Assembly: GCF_042643485.1 (NCBI RefSeq)
Contig: NZ_JBHRSJ010000029.1
Span: 124,001 to 188,000 of the forward strand
Length of the DNA: 64,000 nucleotides
Reading direction: 5' to 3'
From: Azotobacter bryophylli
GTDB lineage: Bacteria > Pseudomonadota > Gammaproteobacteria > Pseudomonadales > Pseudomonadaceae
The position numbers and the translations under genes were made by a program. Positions 1 to 9,678 of the stretch are shown piece by piece. The first letter of the stretch is position 1, and each line of letters starts with the position of its first letter. Below the pieces are notes generated by a model. It saw only the letters and a list, made by a program, of their open reading frames with translations, was not told the origin of the DNA and did not search any database.

Positions 1-2
1 TC

Positions 3-2300
3 GAGCGGATTAGTCTCAAGCGCAAGGATGGCGGTAGAGAGGGCGGGGTGATCTGGCATACCACCGGCTCGGGGAAGTCATTCACCATGGTATTCCTGAG
101 CCGGGCGCTAATTCTGCACGATGCACTCAAGCAGTGCCGCATCCTGGTGGTGACTGACCGAGTCGATCTGGAAAGCCAGCTGAGCAACACCTTCGCCTCT
201 GGTGGCGAACTGACCGGAAAGAAGGACCGCCTGGCGGCCATGGCTACCTCGGGCACACGGCTGGCTGAGCAGATCGGCAAGGGCAGCGAGCGGATCGTGT
301 TTTCGCTGATCCAGAAGTTCAACACTGCCACTAAACTGCCAGAGTGCTACAACCCCAGCGCCGACATCATTGTGCTGATCGACGAAGGGCACCGCAGCCA
401 AGGTGGTGAGAACCACATCCGCATGAAGCAGGCGTTGCCCAATGCCGCTTTTGTTGCCTTCACAGGCACGCCGTTACTCAAGGGCGACAAGACCACCAAC
501 AAGTTCGGCCCCATCGTGCACGCCTACACCATGCAGCGAGCAGTGGAGGATCACACCGTGACGCCGCTGCTCTACGAAGAGCGAATCCCTGATCTGGATG
601 TGAACGAGCGTGCCATCGACAGTTGGTTCGCGCGCATCACCGAGGGGTTGACCGAGGAGCAGCAGACCGATCTCAAGCGCAAGTTCGCCAAGAAAGGGCA
701 GATCTACACAGCCGATGACCGTATCCGGCTGATCGCCATGGATATTGCCAATCACTTCGTGAAGAACATCGATGAGGGGCTCAAGGGGCAACTGGCCTGT
801 GAGAGCAAGGCGTCGGCGATCCGCTACAAGAAGTATCTGGACGAGGCGGGGTTGTTCGAGAGCGCGGTGGTGATCAGCCCGCCTGATAGCCGCGAGGGGA
901 ATACGGATGTGGATGAGTCCGCCATCCCGGAAGTGACCCAGTGGTGGAAGGCGAATGTGGGCAGCACAGATGAGCAGGTCTATACCCGCCAGATCATCGA
1001 TCGTTTCGCCACGGATGATTCTCTCAAGCTGCTGATCGTGGTGGACAAGCTGCTGACCGGCTTCGACGAGCCCCGCAACGCGGTGTTGTACATCGACAAG
1101 CCGTTGAAGCAGCACAACCTGATCCAGGCGATTGCCCGGGTGAATCGCCTGCATCCACTGAAAAAGTTCGGCTTGCTGATTGATTACCGCGGCATCCTGG
1201 CTGAGCTGGATACCACCCTGCAGAAATACCAGGATCTGGCCGCACGCACCCAAGGCGGTTACGACCTAGAAGATATCGCCGGGCTCTACAGCCAGATGAG
1301 CACCGAGTACAAGCGATTGCCCCAGCTGTACAAGAATCTCTGGGCGATCTTCGCGGCGGTCAAGAACAAGGGAGATATCGAGCAGTTGCGCCAGGTGCTG
1401 GTGCCCAAGATGCAGGAGCTCGACGGCGAGCTGGTGGATGTGAATCTGAAAGTTCGCGAGGATTTTTACGAAGCTCTCGGGGAGTTCTCCAGCTGCCTCA
1501 AGGTAGCCCTGCAATCGGCATCCTTCTTTGAGGACAGCAGCTTCAGCGAAGAGGATCGTCGTCATTACAAGGAAACCCTCAAGCAGTTCTCCAGCCTGCG
1601 TCAGTTGGCAAAGCAGGATGCTGGCGAGACGATCAGCTATGACCAGTATGCCGAGCAGGTGAAAAAGCTGCTGGACAAGCACGTGGTCGGTGTTGAGGTG
1701 AAAGACCCCGGCGGAGTCTATGAAGTCGGCAAGATAGGCCAGCAAAAGCCGGAGGAGTGGAGCGAGGATAAGACTCGCAATGAAACCGACATCATCAAGA
1801 CCCGCGTCAGCAAGATGATCGAGCAGGAGCTGGGCGACGACCCTTACGCGCAGGAAGCTTTCTCTCGATTGCTGCGCAAGGCCATCGAGGAGGCAGAGAA
1901 ACTGTTCGAGCATCCGCTCAAACAGTACCTGCTGTTTCACGAGTTCGAGCAGCAGGTGCAGGCGCGCAAGCTGGACGAGTTGCCCGATGCTTTCCAGAGC
2001 AACCGGCATGCACAGGCCTACTTCGGGGTGTTCAAGAAAGTGTTACCGGAAACCTTTGCTGCCCTGGATGCACAGGCGCTGGAGCAGTGGGTCAAGCTTG
2101 CCTTCAGCGCGGACGAGTTGGTGGATGTTTCGGTCGCGGAGAACTCCATCAATCCTCAGAACATTGAGGCAGACATCCGCAAGAAGCTGCTGCCGTTGCT
2201 GTTCCGCGAGTGCAAGGCCATCGGTGCCGGCATGGATCAGGCCAAGGCCATCGTCGAGTGGGTTGTGCAGATCACTCGCGTCGGTTTAGCCGGGAGCTGA
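3..2300 (+). CDS. hsdR: Type I restriction enzyme R subunit, C-terminal part (partial at window edge)
   Basis: This is the motor part of HsdR, the translocase and nuclease subunit of a type I restriction-modification enzyme. The frame is open to the left edge, so the start and the N-terminal PD-(D/E)xK nuclease domain lie outside the window, as do hsdM and hsdS if present. Seen are a Walker A motif HTTGSGKS in the first 80 bases, motif II DEGHRSQ about 110 codons later, motif III FTGTPL, and a second RecA-like half with VVDKLLTGFDEP and AIARVNRLHP. The rest is the helical C-terminal region typical of the family. The visible part has no frameshift or stop. A metallopeptidase gene starts 6 bases downstream on the same strand. 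Confidence 0.95.
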   Translation, partial: ERISLKRKDGGREGGVIWHTTGSGKSFTMVFLSRALILHDALKQCRILVVTDRVDLESQLSNTFASGGELTGKKDRLAAMATSGTRLAEQIGKGSERIVFSLIQKFNTATKLPECYNPSADIIVLIDEGHRSQGGENHIRMKQALPNAAFVAFTGTPLLKGDKTTNKFGPIVHAYTMQRAVEDHTVTPLLYEERIPDLDVNERAIDSWFARITEGLTEEQQTDLKRKFAKKGQIYTADDRIRLIAMDIANHFVKNIDEGLKGQLACESKASAIRYKKYLDEAGLFESAVVISPPDSREGNTDVDESAIPEVTQWWKANVGSTDEQVYTRQIIDRFATDDSLKLLIVVDKLLTGFDEPRNAVLYIDKPLKQHNLIQAIARVNRLHPLKKFGLLIDYRGILAELDTTLQKYQDLAARTQGGYDLEDIAGLYSQMSTEYKRLPQLYKNLWAIFAAVKNKGDIEQLRQVLVPKMQELDGELVDVNLKVREDFYEALGEFSSCLKVALQSASFFEDSSFSEEDRRHYKETLKQFSSLRQLAKQDAGETISYDQYAEQVKKLLDKHVVGVEVKDPGGVYEVGKIGQQKPEEWSEDKTRNETDIIKTRVSKMIEQELGDDPYAQEAFSRLLRKAIEEAEKLFEHPLKQYLLFHEFEQQVQARKLDELPDAFQSNRHAQAYFGVFKKVLPETFAALDAQALEQWVKLAFSADELVDVSVAENSINPQNIEADIRKKLLPLLFRECKAIGAGMDQAKAIVEWVVQITRVGLAGS

Positions 2301-2306
2301 TCGGCG

Positions 2307-3095
2307 ATGAGTGTCCCCATCGTGCGCAGCGAGCCGACTGCTCCAGACGACCGGCCTACCCTGGCATTCCACTATGGCGGCGAGCGTATCACCGTGGAAC
2401 GGTCGCACCGCTGCCGTGACGTACAACGTGTCCTGATCAAGGTTGATCCTGATGGCCGAGTGCGGGTGCAGGCTCCGGTCGGCGCCAGCGATGCCGAAGT
2501 ATTGCAGGCGGTGAAGAAGCGGGGGCGCTGGATATACGAGCAGCTGCGTACCTTCCGTGCCCAGTTGGCGCATGTGACGCCACGGCAATACCTGAGTGGC
2601 GAAAGCCACCATTACTTGGGCAGGCGCCACGTACTGAAAGTGATCGAGGCACCGAACGAGACTCAGCAGGTGCGCCTGTTGCGGGGACGGCTGGAAGTCT
2701 CGCTACACCGCAAATCACCCGAGAAGGTCCGTGCACTGCTGCACGACTGGTACAGAGAGCGGGCTCGCGAAGTGTTCGCCAGGCGCCTGCAGGCCATGTT
2801 GGCGCAAGCGCTATGGGTAACCGCAGCCCCACCGCTGCGCATCCAGAGCATGCAGACCCAATGGGGTAGCTGCTCGCCCAATGGGCGCATCACCCTCAAC
2901 CCGCATCTGGTGAAGGCGCCGCGTGATTGCATTGACTACGTAATCCTCCATGAACTCTGCCACATCGCCGAGCACAACCACAGTGAGCGGTTCTATCGAT
3001 TGATGCAGCAGGTGATGCCGAAGTGGGAGACGGTCAAGGCACGGCTGGACGGGATGGCAGCTGCATTGCTCAATGACACCTCTCGTCAGACGTAA
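2307..3095 (+). CDS. YgjP-like zinc metallopeptidase (DUF45/M48-type)
   Basis: This 262-aa protein is of the YgjP/DUF45 family of zinc metallopeptidase-like proteins. The C-terminal third carries the HExxH zinc motif as HELCH at about residue 215. It is followed by HNHSERFYRLMQQVMP, which supplies the third ligand region, and preceded by QWGSCSPNGRITLNPHLV, a block typical of the family. The gene begins 6 bases after hsdR, so the two are probably co-transcribed; this pairing is common beside type I restriction loci, but the role of the peptidase there is not established. Its stop codon abuts the stop of the convergent recombinase gene. The family assignment is firm and the substrate is unknown. 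Confidence 0.88.
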   Translation: MSVPIVRSEPTAPDDRPTLAFHYGGERITVERSHRCRDVQRVLIKVDPDGRVRVQAPVGASDAEVLQAVKKRGRWIYEQLRTFRAQLAHVTPRQYLSGESHHYLGRRHVLKVIEAPNETQQVRLLRGRLEVSLHRKSPEKVRALLHDWYRERAREVFARRLQAMLAQALWVTAAPPLRIQSMQTQWGSCSPNGRITLNPHLVKAPRDCIDYVILHELCHIAEHNHSERFYRLMQQVMPKWETVKARLDGMAAALLNDTSRQT

Positions 3096-6000
3096 TCAAA
3101 TGCATGGATATGTTCTGTCATGCCAGTCAATCGATGCCATGAGGAGCAGGTAACGTAGCGCAGCTCCTGAATGGTGGTTCTGTCGCGCCTCATCCTTCAA
3201 CTCCAGTTTCGCCCGGATGCCCAGGTGGAGGTTCCCCACATCCGGGTTTTCGGGCATATGCTGGCTGATCGGTCGGCGAATGTTCCCGAGTTGCTGTCGC
3301 CAATAGGACTTGGTGGTCTTGGGCATACCGGTGTCGTAGATGATCAGCTCGATGGATCGGGCAGGGATCCCGATGGCCGTGAGCAGCCATAGGTAGTCCC
3401 GCGCATGATCCTCGTCGCGATCGCGATAAAAGCGCAGCGTCGTTTCCGTCGCCCAGCAGCGCTCGACGAAGTCGTCGATTGCTCGCTGGGCGCGTTCGCT
3501 GTCGGGACCTTCGAGCAGCTCGTACAGGCGTTGTGCATACTCCGCCACGGCATCTCGACCACCGTGCTTCGGCGACATAGGCATGAGAGCGGCATGTGAC
3601 GAATCGTCGGCATGCAATGAGATCTGTAGCCTATGCTTGTAATCTACTGCTGGTTGCCCTGGAACGCCGGTACGCGAGCGCTGCCCCAGATCACGGATAT
3701 AGCGTGCCCGCTCCAGCATCAGCGCTCGATCCTCTGCGGAGAACTCGAGCCAGTCAAGATTGACCTGGCGGCCTGTTTGCTCGGCATACGAGACATAGGC
3801 CAGCATCGACTCGATCCTGCGAATTCGCGCGATCGCCCAGTTGTTCTCCACCTGCTGAGCCTGGCCTCGGGATGCTTTTTGCCGGGTGCGCCTGCGCTCT
3901 TTCAGTAGCCTGATCCGGCCGATGATGTCGAGCAGGGATCGGCACTCAGCAGGAATGTCGTCACTGGACTCGGCCTTCATGGTGGGTTGGCTCACCCCGG
4001 CAATGGTGGCGACGTTGTATGCGCTGGACAGCCAGTTTCGAGAATTCCACTGCCAGGTCATCGCCATGACCTGAGGCAGGCTGTGGATGTAGTGCAGCAA
4101 CGTGGTCTTCGGGCTGCCGTGACCGAGGATGGCGCTGACGATATGCACGATGCGTCGGGTAGGGCCGTCTTTGGCAGAGAACAACGCTCTACGCAGTCTG
4201 AAGTCATCTTTCAGCCACTGCAGGGTCCGAGGGAGATCGCGGAAGAGCAGTTCCGGAGAGGGCCCGCTGAGCGTCCCCATCAGCTTGAGCAGCAGCCAGG
4301 TAGCGCAGGAGTGGCGCAGGTGGTGGTAATGAACGAACTCAGAGCCAGTGACTGCACGCATGCAACCGTGCAGAGCGGGAAGCAGGCTGCTCTCGCTGAT
4401 CCACTGGGTTCTCAGTTGCGGAATGCAGAACAGATACTCCGATGCTGGGTTGGTGCCCTCTTCCTCCTGCCGCTGCCGATACCAGTCGATCAGCAGCTCC
4501 AGCTCATCGGGCTCCAGCAGCACGCGTAGCGGTAGTCGCCGGACGGCATTCTGGGTTTTCAGCCCGCGCTGCGCATGGGGACGAATGAGCAGATCGACCG
4601 GCAGATCCAGCCCGGCCAGTTCTTCGCTGGACAGCCTGCGCATGTTCGGATGCCGCTTTTGAATACGTGCGCTCGCTTCTGTCGATAGCTCGGGTAGGTG
4701 CAAATCACGGAGGCGTAGCTTCAGAGCCTCGTTCCGCCGTAGCCCCAGCCTGAACCCCAGGATCAGGAACAGCCTGGCTGCAGTGACCAACTGTGGCGTC
4801 CGCAATTCCAGCCCGCAGGTACCGAGTGCTTGCAGAACCGACTGGTACTGATCCTCGCAGAGGACGCGTGCATCCACTCGGGTCACGCCCTTGCCGATGC
4901 CCAGCAGAGAGTAGGGACTGATTGGCGGGTAGCTGTAGCGGCGCTGCAGGAATGTATGGAATTCGTGGATGGCCTTGGCCAGAGTGCGACGCTTGCCATC
5001 GGTCGCCTGGGCCTCTAGTGCCGACTCATAGATGATTTCCAGGGCGTCGGTTTCGAGCGCGAAAATACTCATGCCGTCCAGTTGCGACACCAGCGCAGGA
5101 CCGAGCAGTCGAGCATAACGGGCGATGGTGCTGCGCCCGATGTCGTGGCCGTATGCGGATACTCCACCCAGCATGGACGTGGTCCAGCTCTGGACGAGAC
5201 CGGCAAGCTCTGCCTGGGTCTCGGCTTGCAATGGTATCTCGATAGATTCGCCTGCCCGGATCCGCTGGCACAGCTCCAGCACCCAGTCGGGGGCATCGAA
5301 ATCCTTGGCGGTATCCGAACGAATGCCATCCCCATAGACTCCGGCTGGGTCTTCCAGATCGGCATGGTCGAACATGCTCCCCCAAGATGAAGGGCGTATC
5401 GACTGGGATACGAACGCTTGCCGGCAGGCGAAATTCACCAGCATCTGTGGCAGGCGCAATTGCATCTGCATTCGCAGCAGATGCAGCATCTCGGTCAGGT
5501 TGCGAGGCAGATCCTGCTCAGGCATGCCTGCCGCTCTCAAAAAGGAGTGGATGCACCGGAGCTTTCCCCTCTTACGCTGCACTTGCTCCTTCATTTCGCG
5601 CGCATCATCGGCACAGCGAATCAGCAGAGCCAACGTGGCCGGGTCAGGGAACCACTGACGGTACTCGGCCTCGTCCGTGCCGCGGATCGAGAGTGGCAAG
5701 CGGAGCTCGGGAATTCCCGCCAGCCATTCGATGCTTTCCAGAGGCGCCTTGAGCACGGCATTCAACTGGGCCACATCCATCAGGCCGCCGCCATAGGCTG
5801 CGTTCAGCAACAACAGGCCAATGCGCTCCTGCGAACCAATCAAGTCGAGATCGAGCCTCAGCCCCTGCTGCAGGGCCTGAAGCAGCTGATGGCTGCGCTG
5901 AAGCCGTTCGGCTGTGTAGATGTCGGGGTTAATCGGGTTCGCAGGGCGTTCTACTGCGATGGCGATGCGTGCCAGCGGAAATCCCGGGATCTGCTGCCGG

Positions 6001-6254
6001 AGTCGTTGAGTAACGCTGCGCAGCATGTTCCTTAGCGTGTGATTCGTACCGAGTTGCAGCTCCAGTTCACGAACGTCCTCGACCTGGACCTCCCGCATGG
6101 AGCCTTTTCCCAACAACCACTGACCCAGAGGAGCTACAGACTCACCAGCTATCGTTTTCAGGCGCGCCCGTACTTCGGGCATCCAATCCGGCTCATGAGG
6201 CCCGGCGGACCACAAGTAGTCGACCTGCTGATTGTTCAAACGCATCATGCTCAT
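3096..6254 (-). CDS. Large tyrosine recombinase (third gene of recombinase operon)
   Basis: This 1052-aa site-specific recombinase has a catalytic domain in its middle. Box I Arg lies in GLRRNEALKLRLRDL at about residue 503, box II HxxR in HHLRHSCATWLL at about 643, box III His in LGHGSPKTTL at about 710, and the candidate nucleophile Tyr in LLHYIHS just after. About 330 further residues follow, which is far longer than XerC/D-type enzymes of about 300 aa. I chose the ATG at 6254 because it overlaps the stop of the preceding gene (ATGA); the frame is open further upstream. The gene is the last of three coupled genes. Tn554-type and GInt-type elements also use several recombinases together, but sizes and order here do not match either exactly. 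Confidence 0.85.
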   Translation of the reverse strand: MSMMRLNNQQVDYLWSAGPHEPDWMPEVRARLKTIAGESVAPLGQWLLGKGSMREVQVEDVRELELQLGTNHTLRNMLRSVTQRLRQQIPGFPLARIAIAVERPANPINPDIYTAERLQRSHQLLQALQQGLRLDLDLIGSQERIGLLLLNAAYGGGLMDVAQLNAVLKAPLESIEWLAGIPELRLPLSIRGTDEAEYRQWFPDPATLALLIRCADDAREMKEQVQRKRGKLRCIHSFLRAAGMPEQDLPRNLTEMLHLLRMQMQLRLPQMLVNFACRQAFVSQSIRPSSWGSMFDHADLEDPAGVYGDGIRSDTAKDFDAPDWVLELCQRIRAGESIEIPLQAETQAELAGLVQSWTTSMLGGVSAYGHDIGRSTIARYARLLGPALVSQLDGMSIFALETDALEIIYESALEAQATDGKRRTLAKAIHEFHTFLQRRYSYPPISPYSLLGIGKGVTRVDARVLCEDQYQSVLQALGTCGLELRTPQLVTAARLFLILGFRLGLRRNEALKLRLRDLHLPELSTEASARIQKRHPNMRRLSSEELAGLDLPVDLLIRPHAQRGLKTQNAVRRLPLRVLLEPDELELLIDWYRQRQEEEGTNPASEYLFCIPQLRTQWISESSLLPALHGCMRAVTGSEFVHYHHLRHSCATWLLLKLMGTLSGPSPELLFRDLPRTLQWLKDDFRLRRALFSAKDGPTRRIVHIVSAILGHGSPKTTLLHYIHSLPQVMAMTWQWNSRNWLSSAYNVATIAGVSQPTMKAESSDDIPAECRSLLDIIGRIRLLKERRRTRQKASRGQAQQVENNWAIARIRRIESMLAYVSYAEQTGRQVNLDWLEFSAEDRALMLERARYIRDLGQRSRTGVPGQPAVDYKHRLQISLHADDSSHAALMPMSPKHGGRDAVAEYAQRLYELLEGPDSERAQRAIDDFVERCWATETTLRFYRDRDEDHARDYLWLLTAIGIPARSIELIIYDTGMPKTTKSYWRQQLGNIRRPISQHMPENPDVGNLHLGIRAKLELKDEARQNHHSGAALRYLLLMASIDWHDRTYPCI

Positions 6255-8698
6255 TCCACTCCCCACGGGCTGCCGAGTGCGCACCAGCCGAGCTCTTTCA
6301 GCAGCGGAGTAACCCACTCGTCGATGACCCTGGCGTACGTCGCCGGGCAGAACGACGAATACGTATCCTGGGGCTCTTCCCCTCGTAACCAGTGCCCCAT
6401 GAATGCGGACATGGCTTCGGCAGGGCAGCCGCGTTCAGACAGCTCTGTTCGGAGGAATTTGCGGTAGGCGTTGATGCGGTTCGGGGTATATCCAACCACC
6501 TGCTCCATCTGTTGGCGAATGGTGGCTGGTCTGATTTCCACGCGGCGAATGCCGCTATCGCTTAGCGATAGAAAAAAGCCGCGCGACCATCCATTGCTGC
6601 CGTCATCCCGTGGCAGATAGCCGATCATTTGCCGGGTGATGGCTTCACAATGCATGCGATACTGCGCCAATTGCCGCTGCAGCATAGGTGGCATACATAC
6701 CAGACGGCTCATGTGGCGATCATCGCTATCTTTGTCAGACATCGCTCCCATGCCCAGTGCCGGCTCGAATTCATCGATATACCGCAGAGGGTTGCGAATC
6801 GCTCTGCAGCCTGTCGACAGCATGAACATCTGCACGACCCAGAGGGTGTAGTAGTTGTGCCAGGTGAGCATTTCGCTGAGACGACCTGTCGGCTTTTTAC
6901 GCAGGACCCCGGCCAGTGCGCTCACATTGGCGGCAATGGTTTCGGGGAGCAGGCAGTGAGTCGCCCCCACCGCGCCGCGCTGAACCTGCTTGATCCCGAC
7001 GGGCTCGTACGCCAGGCCGGCACAAGCATAAACCTGCTGCAATACTAGCTGCAGGGAGTCCACATAGATCCGACGTAGATGGTTGGTATCGAGTTGGAGG
7101 TAATAGCGAGGTGTCTGTGCCGATGGCACAGACACGCCGGATAGCATCGAGGCGGCGGCCACATCGTGAGTGTCCGAAACGAGCTGGTGGAACAGGTAGT
7201 TACGTACCTTGGTCAGTGTGAAGCGGGGATTGCTCTTGCCCAGTTCGGCCAAAACAGCTTTGGCCTCAGCTTCAAGCTCGCTTGTTTGATACGTGAAAAT
7301 TTGACTGGATGAGCGAGGGAAAGCCCTGAGGAGCGCATCGATCAAGGATGAGCTCCCAGCTAGGTCGGGCAGTAGAATACGCAGCAGCGAGGGCCGAATC
7401 CCTGCGGTAGCCTGCCAACGATCATCGCCAGCCAGTTCTGGGCGACGAACGATCATGCTGAACTGCGCAGGCTCGCCCCTGATCAGGGCCAGGCCGTCGA
7501 CGTCTTTATCTTCATTATCCATCACGGTCAGTTGCACGATCTGTACAGTGGCCTGCCCCAGCCACAGGCTGATATGGAGCAGCAGGATGGCCTCTATCCT
7601 GAGCTGTACCCGAGCCGGATCCCGGGCATGAAGCAGCTCTTGCTGGCAGGCTTCAAACAGGTCACTGGCGCCGAACAGTAGATCCCTCAGCTCCGCCAGG
7701 GTGAACTGGGAATACGCGAAGGGCAGCAGTTGCCGACTTCGAACGATATGCGCCTCTATGCCCTGCCGGCTGAGTTTATCCGCAACATAAGGGCGCTCAC
7801 TGCCATCATCATCCAGCACCCATATTTCAACCGACGGGCTCAGCTCGTCTGGCGCCAACTCCCCTTCATGGGAATCCGTCGATTCCGTGAGGATGTTGTA
7901 ACGCCCCGGCAACTGGTCTGGGTCATCCGGATCGCCCAACACGAAGCCACGCGGGTCCTCACTAATGAAGTAGGTCAGCTCTGGCTGGCCCTGCTTTGGG
8001 CGCCGGCCTCGACTACCGCCTCCCCCTGGTCTGGTCAGCGGCTCTTCTCCGTGGCTATAACGAACCAAGCGGCTGATAGCGGCAAAAAGCTCGGCGTCTT
8101 CTGACCTAGACTCACTGGGAGAGAAAAGCCGGGAGCCCGCCAAGAAGCTTTCCGCCGTCCCCCATACATTCAATTCGGGCGGGATCGCGCAATAGCGCAA
8201 TGTGCATAGTCGACGCAGATCCAGAAATACCGCATAGCGCTGCTGGTACAAATGATCGGAGCCTTGCTGCTGAGTCGCGACCAACAGTTGGGCGAGTAGC
8301 CGTTCATAGTCCTGCGTATTCTCTGTATCGCTAGGCACATGCCAGAGAGCCGCATAGGGAAACCCGAACTGCTTGACGCCCTTGTTCAATACGGGGTTTC
8401 TGGATGGCGCCGCCTCCCCTAACCAGAATTGCTCGCCCAAAAGGCTGGAGGCACGGGGCTGGAGTCTCAGCTCGATCAGCCATTCGCATGCTTCCCGCCA
8501 TACGACCGGATCGCAACCCTTGAACCAGATGGGGTTACCGATACCGGCAGCGCGCAACGCGCGTAGCAGACCCGTCACCATTCGAGGCAGGTCTATCAGG
8601 TCTGGATGGGCCCCCATAGTATCGAGAATGGACTCGATAACCTGAGTGAGCTGCCCCTGCTCCGAGGCTAGCCTAAGAAGCGCATTTTTCCTGCTCAT
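6251..8698 (-). CDS. Tyrosine-recombinase-like protein with degenerate active site (second gene of recombinase operon)
   Basis: This 815-aa protein looks like a tyrosine recombinase in its C-terminal 200 residues. STGCRAIRNPLRYID resembles the box I region. Then come YRKFLRTELSERG, where the usual box II HxxR is altered, and AFMGHWLRGEEPQDTYSSF, resembling box III with a possible tyrosine. The N-terminal 600 residues match no domain I recognise. Its stop overlaps the start of the next gene by ATGA, and its own ATG overlaps the preceding stop the same way, so the three products are made in fixed ratio. The altered box II suggests a partner that is structural or only partly catalytic; that is inference. 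Confidence 0.75.
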   Translation of the reverse strand: MSRKNALLRLASEQGQLTQVIESILDTMGAHPDLIDLPRMVTGLLRALRAAGIGNPIWFKGCDPVVWREACEWLIELRLQPRASSLLGEQFWLGEAAPSRNPVLNKGVKQFGFPYAALWHVPSDTENTQDYERLLAQLLVATQQQGSDHLYQQRYAVFLDLRRLCTLRYCAIPPELNVWGTAESFLAGSRLFSPSESRSEDAELFAAISRLVRYSHGEEPLTRPGGGGSRGRRPKQGQPELTYFISEDPRGFVLGDPDDPDQLPGRYNILTESTDSHEGELAPDELSPSVEIWVLDDDGSERPYVADKLSRQGIEAHIVRSRQLLPFAYSQFTLAELRDLLFGASDLFEACQQELLHARDPARVQLRIEAILLLHISLWLGQATVQIVQLTVMDNEDKDVDGLALIRGEPAQFSMIVRRPELAGDDRWQATAGIRPSLLRILLPDLAGSSSLIDALLRAFPRSSSQIFTYQTSELEAEAKAVLAELGKSNPRFTLTKVRNYLFHQLVSDTHDVAAASMLSGVSVPSAQTPRYYLQLDTNHLRRIYVDSLQLVLQQVYACAGLAYEPVGIKQVQRGAVGATHCLLPETIAANVSALAGVLRKKPTGRLSEMLTWHNYYTLWVVQMFMLSTGCRAIRNPLRYIDEFEPALGMGAMSDKDSDDRHMSRLVCMPPMLQRQLAQYRMHCEAITRQMIGYLPRDDGSNGWSRGFFLSLSDSGIRRVEIRPATIRQQMEQVVGYTPNRINAYRKFLRTELSERGCPAEAMSAFMGHWLRGEEPQDTYSSFCPATYARVIDEWVTPLLKELGWCALGSPWGVE

Positions 8699-9174
8699 GC
8701 ATCACCCCGTTTTTTCGGGGCGGTACCCGTGAGCGGTTTTACCCCGACTAGCTGGGCCAAGTGCGCATAACTGCGATATTCGTGAGGCCATTGCTCCGGA
8801 GCATGGGTGATGTGGCGGTATAGATCCCGTACCTGTTGTGGAGTAATCCGAGCGAGTGCGGGGGCGATCAGACGCTCTGAGAGCACGAGTTGATAGATAA
8901 AAGCCTTCGTGAGCTTATATGGCCACTCAATGCATCGAACGGATGTTTCCGGGTCCATGTAGGCCATGAGCCATCTATAAAGCGTCGTGTGGCCAATACA
9001 GAATAAATCCGGACTACTGATCACCAGCGGATAAATCTCACTGATCCTCAAGGCTATGGCCTTGGGTATCAGAGCAAGATCAGGAAGGTTTACTGGAGCT
9101 AGATCCAGCTCTCGCTCGACATGGGAAAAATCGGGATGAATGCCGTGGATATCAGTTAATTTGAGTATTCGCAT
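8695..9174 (-). CDS. Small accessory protein of the recombinase operon
   Basis: This 159-aa protein is the first gene of the recombinase operon and is coupled to the 815-aa gene by an ATGA overlap. I recognise no named domain. The stretch IGHTTLYRWLMAYMDPE (about residues 75-91) could be part of a helix-turn-helix, which would suit a directionality factor or DNA-binding partner of the two recombinases. Three- and four-gene recombinase elements such as Tn554 and GInts also carry one small protein, so its presence fits that scheme; the exact role is inferred. A 9-bp inverted repeat lies just upstream of its start. Confidence 0.6.
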   Translation of the reverse strand: MRILKLTDIHGIHPDFSHVERELDLAPVNLPDLALIPKAIALRISEIYPLVISSPDLFCIGHTTLYRWLMAYMDPETSVRCIEWPYKLTKAFIYQLVLSERLIAPALARITPQQVRDLYRHITHAPEQWPHEYRSYAHLAQLVGVKPLTGTAPKKRGDA

Positions 9175-9179
9175 AGAAC

Positions 9180-9216
9180 CTTCTCACTTTTTGGACCATT
9201 ACTAAACAGTGAGAAG
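9180..9216. promoter_or_regulatory. 9-bp inverted repeat upstream of recombinase operon
   Basis: CTTCTCACT at 9180-9188 is matched exactly by AGTGAGAAG at 9208-9216, with 19 bases between. It begins 5 bases before the ATG of the small gene at 9174, so it covers the likely promoter and leader. An operator or a recombinase arm site are both possible. Confidence 0.5.
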
Positions 9217-9290
9217 ACGAAGGGCACCGTTCGGGAAAAGCTCTATCCGCCAGAAGAGATTTTTACTGCTTCAGCCACTATCGACTCCAA

Positions 9291-9310
9291 TTTCCGCGCA
9301 TGCGCGGAAA
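9291..9310. repeat. 20-bp perfect palindrome, copy 1
   Basis: The sequence TTTCCGCGCA followed by its exact reverse complement forms a 20-bp perfect palindrome centred at 9300/9301. It sits in the gene-poor 500-bp stretch between the recombinase operon and the multi-HTH gene. A near copy lies 151 bp away at 9445-9458. No open frame in this stretch looks real; a 62-codon plus-strand frame crossing it has no family resemblance. Confidence 0.7.
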
Positions 9311-9444
9311 AATCGCCAGACCAATGTTCCGGAAAGAAAGCGTGCCATGTTCAACTACAGGCACTACAAAAATGGGCCGGCCATCTCTTCGCTTTAACCA
9401 AGCCACTCTGAACTCAAGGTCAAGCAGTCAGCCCACATGAAATT

Positions 9445-9458
9445 CCGCGCATGCGCGG
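9445..9458. repeat. 14-bp palindrome, copy 2 of the 9291 element
   Basis: CCGCGCATGCGCGG repeats the core of the palindrome at 9291-9310. The flanks match in part (TT before, one mismatch, then A after). The two centres are 151 bp apart. A repeated palindrome in front of two divergent units could be a regulator-binding or recombination site. Confidence 0.6.
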
Positions 9459-9678
9459 GATCTCGCGCTTGCCACCCTGTTTTTACTAGAGCCTGGTGCC
9501 TGGGCAAATAGCGCGCTGTCGCTACGATCAACCTCGACCACCCACCAGCGTATTCGGCATCGAAAAACGCATGGCTTATGCAGTCGCCACGGAAATCAGG
9601 GGTATTCCAGGAAGCACTCTTAATACGAGGCCGTATGCAAATCGTTGCGAGGCCGACCTCAGATTAGGAGTACGCATA

